This document shows positions 44,679 to 53,998 of a stretch of DNA of 64,000 nucleotides, one piece after another. Source of the stretch: Nemertoderma westbladi (taxonomy: Eukaryota; Xenacoelomorpha; Nemertodermatida; Nemertodermatidae); assembly GCA_032718475.1 (NCBI GenBank), contig JAUCBJ010002448.1, positions 1-64,000 of the forward strand, given 5' to 3'. How positions within the stretch are numbered: position 1 is the first letter of the stretch; each line of letters starts with the position of its first letter. Position numbers and translations under genes: made by a program. Below the pieces are notes generated by a model. That model had not been told where the DNA came from and ran no database searches. It saw only the letters and a program-made list of their open reading frames with translations.

Positions 44679-45245
44679 CTAAGCAGAGACTAATGAACGA
44701 CCTTTAGAACTATGCAAACTCTCGAAACTATGAGAGTAACTGCTGAGCTTATATATGGTAAATGGATACTTGTATCCACTGTAAACTCGTCCAGGAACCT
44801 TGGAAACAGGCATTGGCTCGAACTCGAGTTTGATATTACTGCTCCCACGTTCTTCCTCTGGGAAAGATTCAACAAGTGCGGCAGAGTTGGATACAAACTT
44901 CTTCAGTTTAAATCCGCCACCCACTAAGCAGTCCTGTAAGTCGTGAGCTATGTTAATGGCTTGCTCCTCAGTGACACAGCTCTTTAAGCCATCATCTGCG
45001 TAAAAGTCGTGTTGGACTGTGTGTATTACATCGGCAGCAAACTTATCTGCTTGTCTCTTTGCTGTTTCTTTAAGGACAAACAGTACACCGTCCTGGCTAT
45101 CTCGGGCCCCGAAAATCCGCAGTTTCATCTGGTATGTGGTTGGCTCACCGATAGATCCTTTTTTGGATACCAAAGAAAGCGCAGACTATCGCAGTCCTCG
45201 GCCAATGCATGGACCTGATGGCTCAAACCTGCACAGACAAGCCTG
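44679..45245 (-). pseudogene. BEL/Pao reverse-transcriptase fragment
   Basis: On the minus strand one frame reads ALAEDCDSLRFLWYPKKDL (end of RT motif region) and, after a frameshift near 45170, another reads TTYQMKLRIFGARDSQDG, then HDFYADDGLKSCVTEEQA, DLQDCLVGGGFKLKKFVSN. The catalytic box is YADD, and the flanking FGAxxS and KSVxxxxEA patterns are specific to BEL/Pao RTs. It is more diverged than, and in opposite orientation to, the complete element beginning 200 bp away, so it is an older insertion. No LTR is seen. Confidence 0.8.
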
Positions 45246-45440
45246 GTCTTTGTATTGGTAACTGATTCCAGCGTTATCATATTGATATAAATAAGGCATA
45301 GTGTGGACTGTGTGTGTATAGTGGCAAGATGAGTCATTGTCTCAGTGTTATCTCAGTTGATAATAATATATCATATTATTATCATATTATATGTTAGGAT
45401 GGGCTCAGTTGGCTATATTCATATTATATTCAAGATAATG

Positions 45441-46600
45441 TGTAAAAGCTTTTGCGTCATTAACCGGTTATTTTCCCTTAAAGTACTCTGTAGTTGGTTT
45501 GCCAGGCATAAAAAGGCCGTGTCCTTGCTGTACTGGTGTTTTAGAGGACATAAAAGTCATTTCTTATGTATTTGTACTGTATTTGTACTTTAGAGGACAT
45601 AATCCGCAATCTCGTGACGCGATAAGCTAGATACTCTTGAAAACAGTGTCGATACCATGATGACGGCTAACAGCTGATATTGCCACGTCGACGTTTCTTT
45701 GTTTCTTTGTTCTCTCGTTGTTCGGTTGACCAATCAGAGCGTTTGTTGTCTCTGTGTTGGAGGTGTATACAGAAACTCAGTAGTTCAGTGTTATGTTTTT
45801 GCCCAGAGCCTAAGAACCGGCTTTTGGCACCTCCGTGTTTTCAGTTTTTAGTCTTACATTAGTAGGCTTAATTATAGAACGTATATCTGTTATCACGAGC
45901 TATTCACTCATTTACTATCCATAAATTATTAATATTACTGCCTTTGCTGTTGGTTATTCGTTATATTTGTTGATGAATTATTATATCGGAATACTGATCA
46001 ATAGTCAGACACCCCACCTTCTTGATATACTAAAGGTTAGAGAGACCGGTTACAGATAAACGATTGCGACCTATGTATGTTGAGTGGTTTGAAGTGAATC
46101 TAATGCTATTTCATATGCCCAACATAAATTGTCTGTTGCTCTCTTTATACGTGACCAAATTTAGTGAAGGTCGGCAGATTAGTGTGCAGTATTGTGCAGC
46201 ATTGTGTATGAGTGTAACTGATAACAAAGCATCTCCTAAAGAATGTGCCATATACGTTAATCTATAGCCTTTTCGTTGTGACTAGTTAAAGTCATAACTC
46301 TGTTTACATATTTAGAGCGCCACGTCCTAAAGGAACTGTTAATATTTCCCGAAAGTGAATAATATTTGTCAGAGATTATATATTACGATCAGTCGAATAA
46401 TACAGTAGGCTTACACCATCAATCATTAAGCCCCGAACTCAGTCTCCCGGGTATATCCAACGGGTGAATGATTGCGCATAGACTGGCTTCGGCTAATGTA
46501 GTGTATCAAATACTCGTCATAGGCTAAAGACTATCTATCATCCAAAAGACATTCTAATTTTGGCAGGTTAAACTGTCAAAGGTCTTCAAAAGCGCAAACA
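45441..46600 (+). repeat. 5' LTR of the BEL/Pao element
   Basis: 1160 bp, TGTAAAAGCTTTTG...GCGCAAACA. ATAAAAA at 45508-45514 is a candidate TATA box. The segment AGTTAAAGTC near 46285 is absent from the 3' LTR. The 60-67-codon ORFs inside both LTRs are identical shadows. Confidence 0.95.
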
Positions 46601-48759
46601 ATAACAGATATTGCTTCTGGATTGCGGTGTAAGCAATCTAGTCGAAAGTACCGGTCGACCGGAAACCTGTAGGCCTGACTGCCTGATCACCCGAACCGGT
46701 ACTTACAGTACAGGTACAGCAGTATTATTCGATTTTGATAATTATATACCGGTAGGCCTTAATAATTAATCAGGGACTGCAGCCCTGGTTTTTTATTGAG
46801 ATTTTACTTGTTTCTGTCAAGTTTTATTTATTTGTAGGCCAGTATTGAACAGAAGGCGTGTAAGCCTGATCATATTGTACAGACAATTTGTAGGCTGGGC
46901 TGTTGTCTGATTGTTGTTATGTCTGAACGGATTGCAGTGTGTGTAGATCACCTGTCCGATAAAGAACGGTTAGGAAGTAGGGGCAGCCAAAGCTGTAAGG
47001 TAAACCCCCATCTAAAGAATAAGTCGTACTACTGGGTTAGAACGCATACTACCTAATCATTTCGGAGTCTGCATGTCCTGTAGTTTATTTAGGCTTGAGA
47101 GTAGTCTGCCATCGTTTAGTCTGTACTTTGTTTGTGTAGTCTGTACAGGTAGCGTATAATATTTATTTAGATAATTTGTAGGCTGGATAGTTGTCTGGCT
47201 GTTATTAGGTCTGAACGGATTGCAGTGTGTGTAGAGCCTCTGTCCGATAAAGAACGGTTAGCTGTAAGGTAAGGTAAACCCCCATCTAAAGAATAAGTCG
47301 TACTACTGGGTTAGAACGCATACTACCTAATCATTTCGGAGTCTGCATGTCCTGTAGTTTATTTAGGCTTGATAGTAGTCTGTCAGTGTTTGGTCTGCAT
47401 TTTGTTTGAGTGGTTTGTACGCGTAGCGTAATATTTATTATTCAGAGTTTATGCGATTATTCGCAACATTCATTCCCCAAGTTTGTTCCTACAATAATTG
47501 TGTTTGTTATACATACCGCTATAGTTAAATTAACCCCGGTACTACACGGGCTGCTTGGCGTAGGTAAAGACTGGTGATTTTGTGCACCGGTCACTCCAGC
47601 AGATGCCGTGGTTCTTTTAGCTGTTCAAGTATATTTAACTACTGATTATATGTTGTACAAGTACTCGTAACTAATTTAGGGTTTAGTGTACAGTGCTTTC
47701 CGAAAGTAATTAGTGTAGACATTATATTTGTGTTGTAAAGTGGTTGATAGGCACGTTCGATTAGCTCTATTAACTTCTAGGTAGGAACACTCCGTGATAC
47801 ATAACGTAGTACCTATAGCGATACGGCTATAGGTCGTCAGGCGGTGGTATTTTCTTATCTGGACAACGCAGTGTATTTACTACTACTTATTATTTTCAAA
47901 TACCTTAGTACCCTGTCCGTTGTAATAACCAGATTTCTAACCCTTTGTTAGGCTGGTTAGTAGACTTCTTGTAAAATTACCCTAAAATTTCGTATTTTGT
48001 GTTTTTTGTAAATTTTTGTGTTTATTTAGAGATTGTAATCTCAACCCGAATTGTACGTAATTTGTAGTATTAAGTAACTTAGTTAAATTAGAATTATTTG
48101 TTTTAGTGTCCAACAAGTAGCACTCTACTGAGAGCGCACTGCTTATGTGTAGTGACTCCCCAGAAATAATAACATTTATTTCAACATTGACAAAACCCAT
48201 TAAACGGGTATATATATATTATAAATCAACTCAAACGATTTATAAATAGTAGGCCTGCCATACAACAATTAGGTCTCAATATCAGTTGGACTACTGCTTA
48301 AATAACGGTAATAAAGTAAGTTAAAGTAACCAAGTAACCCTTAAAATTCAGAAATTCAATTATTCTAAAATAATTGACATACCGGTATTTACAATAGGCT
48401 TATTATATTTATTTCTATAAATTTTAGGTTGAAATCATACCGGTATTCTGTAATTAATTCTAGTCTGTAATTATACTTATATATATACATTATAGGCGTA
48501 AACTGCATACCGGTATTCACGATAGGCCTATTATATATTTATATATTTGTGCTAAAATTACCTACCGGTATTCTGTGATAAACTAGTCTGTAATAATACT
48601 TATATATACTATAAGCATACCGGTATACTAATATATTATATATCACGCTACACTGAGTAGCAGTATCGGTAATTAATTACTAGGCTAGCAGTTAACTCTG
48701 AATTACTAGACTTGCTTAAACTGTAATATAGCAGTAGGCATTCAACTGTGCAAACCAAC
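46601..48759 (+). other. Untranslated leader of the BEL/Pao element
   Basis: A segment of about 240 bp (AATTTGTAGGCTGG to GGCTTGA.AGTAGTCTG) occurs at about 46885-47125 and again at 47172-47415; each copy contains AAGGTAAACC, and the second has AAGGTAAGGTAA, a good splice-donor sequence. A second set of repeats at 48380-48630 carries CATACCGGTATT, GGCCTATTATAT and CTAGTCTGTAAT twice. No convincing tRNA primer-binding site is identified immediately after the LTR; TGGATTGCGG at 46619 is a weak candidate. The leader could hold packaging and splicing signals. Confidence 0.6.
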
Positions 48760-51700
48760 ATGTCTGATACTAAACAGAACCTGTCAGACAGTTTATTAGA
48801 TGTAACTATCTGCGACCCAGACAGAGGTGTAGAACCGTCTAGTCCTAAGTTCAGTTCACCTCCCACTGTGAGGAAGGTCATCCCTCCAGTAGTAATAACA
48901 GAACCTAGGCTGGTCCAACATCGTAGGTCTATCATAGGCACTCGAGCTCAGGTCAAGCGGGACCAAGAAGCAGCGGAACAGCAACAACCCGCGAGCCAAG
49001 AACTTATTTCTCAGCGGCCCGACAGCTCCAGTAGTGAAGATACTGTAGAACTGACACCCGAGCTCGGAGCAAGGATGACGGATGCGGTTTATTCGGATCC
49101 CCTTCTCATCCTTCCTGCAGCCGTACTCACTAGGTTATTGATCGCGGTGGAAGAACACCAGATCGATTGGGCGAGAAGTAAGCGATCAACTAAAGATCGA
49201 TATGAGGGATACACAAGGGAAGAACTGAAGTCTATGGTCGAGTCACAATGGAACTTCCCCGGACGCGGACTTCCATTTGATTTATCAGAAGCTGCCTGGG
49301 AAGACATACACCGGATGGGAGTAGCCCAGGAAACCATCGATCCAGCTGTGTGGAAGAGGTCCGCAGCTGGATACGCACAGGGATTCTTCAGCTCTATGGA
49401 GCGAGTAGAAAAACAAATGTTTCAACAACCAAAGGGACCTCAAGAGCAGGGACAACTGCTTTATCAAGTTAGAGAAAGAATTCTGCGAATCAGGCTAATA
49501 TTATCAGCCTTTGAAGAGGCTTCTAAAAGAAGACAAGACACGTCGTTGCAAGTTGCCGTAAAGACTTGGTTTCAACGGGTGAGTCGCCAGGTTCAAGGAA
49601 CAGCTCAGTGGAAAGCTCAGCTGGAGGAGCGCTCAACCCATGGAGAATCAACGGACGCTACTTTTTCCCAAGTGGAAAGTGAAGCGACGGCAGAGAAACC
49701 GCATAAGAGGGATGCCATTGACATCTATCTGTCAGACTATCAGCGTTTTTTGGGAGATGAAGAGTTGAGGAGAAGGTTAGCGGGACTTAGTCCTAATAGT
49801 GAAGGAGCCCAGCGTGTGTTGGATGCAATTGATGTGGATAGGTTAGCGGCGAACCAAGCTAAATTCGATGAACAACTCCGCATCGCTAGAGACCAAGAAG
49901 AAAAAGTAAGGAAAAAACGTATAGAAGACAGAAAGATAGCAGCAGTGGCAGAGGCAGAAAGAAAAGCGACCTTGGCAGGAGCAGCGGCAGAGGCAAAAGC
50001 GGCAGCAGCAGAAGCAGCGGCAGAGGCAAAAGCGGCAGCAGCGGCAGCGGCAGAGGCAAAAGCGGCAGCGGTGGCGGAAGCAGAACGGAGAGCGGCTGAA
50101 GAGATCGCCCAACTGGAGTTGGAAAATCTTCAAGAGAAGCAAGACGACTTCAGTAAACAGTTAACAGCTAGTAATATGCAGATGATGAATCGATCTACTC
50201 CCAAAAGACAGGGTTATACATCATCTGAGGAAGGCGATACCACCGACACTGAAGGCGGAGGAAATCGATCTCGCCTAAGCAGACGTAAAAGAACATTCCA
50301 CCGTCAGAAATTGCCTGATTTGCCTCCAGCTGTTAGAAGGCAACTAAATAACACCAACTTAGCGAGTACAGAACCCACAGATCAAATAATTACAATAGAG
50401 AGACTCCCTACTATAGTAGATGAGCCTGAAATAATTAGGCCTGTTCCCGAAGCTACCCTTTCGGTCGTAGAGACACCTGTACTCCCTGAACCTACCTCTC
50501 AATTCCCGTTGCACAGCACTAAGCTACCTGTGCCCAGCAGAACAGCCCATGAGACAGTTCATGCTCTAGACTCCGAGCGAAATATTCATGATTTGTCGCC
50601 CGTTGTCCCTCGTCCGCCCGCTACAACGTTGGCGGATCCCGTTTCGGCGGTTGATTGGGTGGACGAGAGACGGCGGGGGATGGACATTCTCCTCGGAAAG
50701 ATGGAGGAGAATCAAATGCGCTCCTCCCAACAGGTCCGAGAGTTAGAAGGGACTGTTCAACAGTTAAAGGGAACCGTAAAGGAAAGTAGGTTAGAGTTGC
50801 AGGAAGTGCAGCAAAATATCGCGCTAGAACGTGATAAATTAGTAAATTTACAAAAGGGTATACCACCACCCCTTGTAACAATGTGTCAACCTGTTAGGTC
50901 TGAAGTATCTCATGCGCAAGGTGTGGAGCCTACACGCATCTATACTGCTAGCGAAGTAGAAACTCCTATAGTGAACCCTATTAAGGGTAATTATAGACCT
51001 GTTGATAATGATATTCCCTATAGACCGGATCATAATCCGAGAAATTTATATACCGATAACTCGATATTAAATAACACGATGGGCCAAGAAAGTCTTACGC
51101 GTCAAATGGCTAGAACCGAAGCCCGGCAAGCGGTAAAGGTGGGAGAGATCGTCAAGTTCAATGGAGATGAGATGAAATGGTTACCTTTTAATGAATATTA
51201 CAAAGATAACATACAGAACTCTGTCCTATCTAATGGAGAGAAACTTAGATTCCTCATCGAGTGCTTGGAAGGATCTCCCAAGTTAATGGCGTTAAAGTTT
51301 ATTGGACATCCAGACGGATTAAGACAAGTTTGGGATACACTAAACATCAGGTATGGTAATAGGAATAACATAGCTGGGTATTTGTATGCAAAGTTGGTAG
51401 CGCCCCGAAAGTTTATTAGCAGCGGAATTATAGAGTTTTCCGATGAGATTCAGGAGATCTGTAGACAATTAGATTGGCTAGGTAAGTCTCATGAGTATCA
51501 GAATGCTATGGTTATTAGAGCAGTGGCTTCTACTTTACCGAAGGGTGGAGTAGGTACACGCTGGGATAAGAAAGTGTTATATATGATGGAACAACAACGA
51601 CGAGACCCTACCATGGCTGATCTCATGACATTCCTAGATGGAGAAGTGAAATTACAGCTCCTGAAACTGTCCAGAGAGAAGACACCAGAAAACAAGGTAA

Positions 51701-52929
51701 GTGAAAAACCCGTCTCTAGGAGAAAGGTAACACCAGTGTGTTATACAGACGACGGCGAAAGCCAGACTTCTCAAGGAGAAGATAGCGGGAAAGACACTGA
51801 TAGATCTTATTACGTAAATAAAATGCCTAAAGATCAGGTAAGTAAATTCAAGTCTCGAACAAATGACAGGAGAGAACAGGTCAGAAAAACTCCTCCTACG
51901 TCTCCCAAGAGAATTCAGGTGAGAAAGCCCGAAGAAAAAGCAAGTGTACACAATGTGACTCAGATTAAGGTGAGTAACATCAAACCGAAATGTGCGCTAT
52001 GTGACGGGACCCATCGCTTAAATATGTGTGATGAATTTCTAAAGAAATCATTAACTGAGAGACGTGAAGTCATGTGGGATAAGCGGTTATGTTATAATTG
52101 CCTCAGACAAGGACACCAACGGCGAACCTGTTACTCGGACATAAGGTGTGCAAAGTGTGGTGCGAAACATCATATCTTGTTGCACGCTGAATTCGAGCGA
52201 AATAGTCCGAATCAGGTAAGTGATTCCGAACTACATGTCCAATTCAGTGATGTGAACGACACTGATCAATCTGAGATGGAAGGATTCTATACGGACGAGT
52301 TCTCCGACGAAAACGAATCCTGTTACATGATAAATACCGCAGTGTATCGAGCACTCACATATGAAAAAGATACAGACAGTGACCTCACTCTAACTACTTC
52401 TGATCGACAACCATCTTGGAAAGAGCCATCTTCCAATGTAGGGATCCGAGAGTTTCCTGTGGTGCAGGTAAGGGTTCACGGACCTAAAAGGAGTTATGTA
52501 GTGAACGCCCTCCTTGACTCCGGTAGTACAGGAACATTCATCGATAAAGAGCTAGCCAAAGACATATTTGCTGGACAACCCAAGTTCCGAACTAAGCTAA
52601 ACATGTCAGGCATTATGCAAGTTTGGAAATCTACAGTAACAGCGGATTATTATGTAGGCGCGTTGTCCACCCCCCAGGACGAACTAGGAGAACATAGCAT
52701 AAGGTCAGTGAAAATGGTGGCTATAAAGAACTTCGCTACTACTCAAGCAGACCTTTATAATTGGGACGAGGATGAGAACATCCAACATCTTAACATACCT
52801 CGATTCCAGACTGATTATCCTGGAGTGCAAATACTCATCGGCCAAAACGCGCATGAGGCGCTGGAGACATTAGAGAAACGGCCTGCTCAACCGCAGCCAC
52901 TACAGACCTATGCGGTAAGAACTAACTAG
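48760..52929 (+). CDS. BEL/Pao Gag-protease polyprotein
   Basis: Start ATG 48760 (AACATGT; the frame upstream is open only to a GTG), 1,389 codons to TAG 52929. Residues about 370-450: an Ala/Glu/Lys-rich coiled coil. About 790-930: the DUF1759-like Gag region (VKFNGDEMKWLPFNEYY, SGVWDTL-like RQVWDTLNIRYG). About 1077-1143: three zinc-binding clusters (CALCDGTHRLNMC, CYNCLRQGHQRRTC, CAKCGAKHHILLH). About 1250: the aspartic protease catalytic motif in NALLDSGSTGTFI (DUF1758-like). Gag packages the element RNA into particles, and the protease matures the polyprotein. The frame ends just before the segment that normally links protease to RT, which continues one frame over. The coding region itself is intact. 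Confidence 0.9.
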   Translation: MSDTKQNLSDSLLDVTICDPDRGVEPSSPKFSSPPTVRKVIPPVVITEPRLVQHRRSIIGTRAQVKRDQEAAEQQQPASQELISQRPDSSSSEDTVELTPELGARMTDAVYSDPLLILPAAVLTRLLIAVEEHQIDWARSKRSTKDRYEGYTREELKSMVESQWNFPGRGLPFDLSEAAWEDIHRMGVAQETIDPAVWKRSAAGYAQGFFSSMERVEKQMFQQPKGPQEQGQLLYQVRERILRIRLILSAFEEASKRRQDTSLQVAVKTWFQRVSRQVQGTAQWKAQLEERSTHGESTDATFSQVESEATAEKPHKRDAIDIYLSDYQRFLGDEELRRRLAGLSPNSEGAQRVLDAIDVDRLAANQAKFDEQLRIARDQEEKVRKKRIEDRKIAAVAEAERKATLAGAAAEAKAAAAEAAAEAKAAAAAAAEAKAAAVAEAERRAAEEIAQLELENLQEKQDDFSKQLTASNMQMMNRSTPKRQGYTSSEEGDTTDTEGGGNRSRLSRRKRTFHRQKLPDLPPAVRRQLNNTNLASTEPTDQIITIERLPTIVDEPEIIRPVPEATLSVVETPVLPEPTSQFPLHSTKLPVPSRTAHETVHALDSERNIHDLSPVVPRPPATTLADPVSAVDWVDERRRGMDILLGKMEENQMRSSQQVRELEGTVQQLKGTVKESRLELQEVQQNIALERDKLVNLQKGIPPPLVTMCQPVRSEVSHAQGVEPTRIYTASEVETPIVNPIKGNYRPVDNDIPYRPDHNPRNLYTDNSILNNTMGQESLTRQMARTEARQAVKVGEIVKFNGDEMKWLPFNEYYKDNIQNSVLSNGEKLRFLIECLEGSPKLMALKFIGHPDGLRQVWDTLNIRYGNRNNIAGYLYAKLVAPRKFISSGIIEFSDEIQEICRQLDWLGKSHEYQNAMVIRAVASTLPKGGVGTRWDKKVLYMMEQQRRDPTMADLMTFLDGEVKLQLLKLSREKTPENKVSEKPVSRRKVTPVCYTDDGESQTSQGEDSGKDTDRSYYVNKMPKDQVSKFKSRTNDRREQVRKTPPTSPKRIQVRKPEEKASVHNVTQIKVSNIKPKCALCDGTHRLNMCDEFLKKSLTERREVMWDKRLCYNCLRQGHQRRTCYSDIRCAKCGAKHHILLHAEFERNSPNQVSDSELHVQFSDVNDTDQSEMEGFYTDEFSDENESCYMINTAVYRALTYEKDTDSDLTLTTSDRQPSWKEPSSNVGIREFPVVQVRVHGPKRSYVVNALLDSGSTGTFIDKELAKDIFAGQPKFRTKLNMSGIMQVWKSTVTADYYVGALSTPQDELGEHSIRSVKMVAIKNFATTQADLYNWDEDENIQHLNIPRFQTDYPGVQILIGQNAHEALETLEKRPAQPQPLQTYAVRTN

Positions 52930-53998
52930 AGTAGGTTGGTACTTTACTGGCCCTTCACGTAGAACACTCAGAGAAAGACTACCGCAAGAGCGCGTCTGCC
53001 AGGTGAGTGAATGGGAAGATGATACTAGTGAGGGAGACGACTTAACTGAGGGAACCCCATACTCCTCAGATAACGACGACGTTCACCAGCTTTTTGATGA
53101 GGAGAATACCAGCGATCTCCTTAAGGAAAACGAGGCTTGGCAAAACCAAGTGAACTTATGTCAACTTCTTTATCCATCTGAACGAGAAGCTTATAACGAC
53201 GAGCTAAATGACGTCATTGAGCGTTGTAATGCCGTACGATTCTTTACGCAAGAGGCGGTAGAGCCCAATTCCTACGATAAAGCCTTATCGGTGGAAGAGG
53301 AAAGGGCCAAGCAGATCCAAGAGACAACTACACGTTTCCTCAAAGATCAAGGTAGGTATGAAGTCGGTCTACCTTTCCGCAAGAGAGAACCGAAGTTCAT
53401 CAATAACAGACCCTTGGCGGAAAAAAGAATCGCGCAACTCCATCGACGCCTTACGGCTAATTCTTCAGCTAAAGAAATGTATCAAACACAGCTGGAGAAA
53501 TTTATTAGTAAGGGATACGCGGAGAGAGTACCGGAAGAAACACCTGTGACTGAAAGAACGTATTACTTAACTCACCATTACGTTCCTAAACCCGGTAAAC
53601 CACATGAAGTGAGAGTAGTGTTTGATGGCTCCGCTCTTTACATGGGTCAATCCCTTAACTCTGAATTGTTACCCGGACCCAACTTACTTCAATCTTTGTT
53701 GGGAATTCTTTTAAGATTGAGACAATATTCGATTGCTTTCGCCTCCGATATAGAAGGCATGTTCTTACAAGTCAAAGTGTTAGATAGGGATCGAGATAGT
53801 CTACGATTTCTGTGGTGGCCCGAAGGAGACCTCAACCAGAAACCGGTGGAGTACTGGATGACCATCCAGGCCTTTGGGATAATCTCAAGCCCTTCCAATG
53901 CCTGTTCGGTAGTGCGTACCACTGCAGAGGACAACCGAGAGGCCTTCTCTAAGGAAGTGATCGACAACATCAAGCGGGACATATGGACGACAACCTGA
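52919..53998 (+). CDS. BEL/Pao reverse transcriptase, N-terminal part (no own start codon)
   Basis: In the +1 frame relative to gag, the open stretch starts after TAA 52918 and reads TRVGWYFTGPSRRTLRERLP, the usual BEL/Pao protease-RT linker. It continues through an acidic linker, LPFRKREPKF, YYLTHHYVPKPGKP, RVVFDGSA, DIEGMFLQVKV (first catalytic Asp), DSLRFLWWPEG and the Pro-Ser stretch SSPSNACSV, then ends at TGA 53998. There is no early ATG, so it must be translated as an extension of gag-protease. The frame fails exactly at the catalytic xMDD box, which lies in the next frame at 53983. Confidence 0.85.
   Translation, partial: ELTRVGWYFTGPSRRTLRERLPQERVCQVSEWEDDTSEGDDLTEGTPYSSDNDDVHQLFDEENTSDLLKENEAWQNQVNLCQLLYPSEREAYNDELNDVIERCNAVRFFTQEAVEPNSYDKALSVEEERAKQIQETTTRFLKDQGRYEVGLPFRKREPKFINNRPLAEKRIAQLHRRLTANSSAKEMYQTQLEKFISKGYAERVPEETPVTERTYYLTHHYVPKPGKPHEVRVVFDGSALYMGQSLNSELLPGPNLLQSLLGILLRLRQYSIAFASDIEGMFLQVKVLDRDRDSLRFLWWPEGDLNQKPVEYWMTIQAFGIISSPSNACSVVRTTAEDNREAFSKEVIDNIKRDIWTTT

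Noticed and set aside
46064-46267. 67-codon ORF in both LTRs
   Set aside because: Identical because the LTRs are identical; no motif, and it lies in the untranslated LTR.
48748-48759. Gag start at the upstream GTG
   Set aside because: Nuclear genes rarely start at GTG, and an ATG with acceptable context lies four codons downstream.
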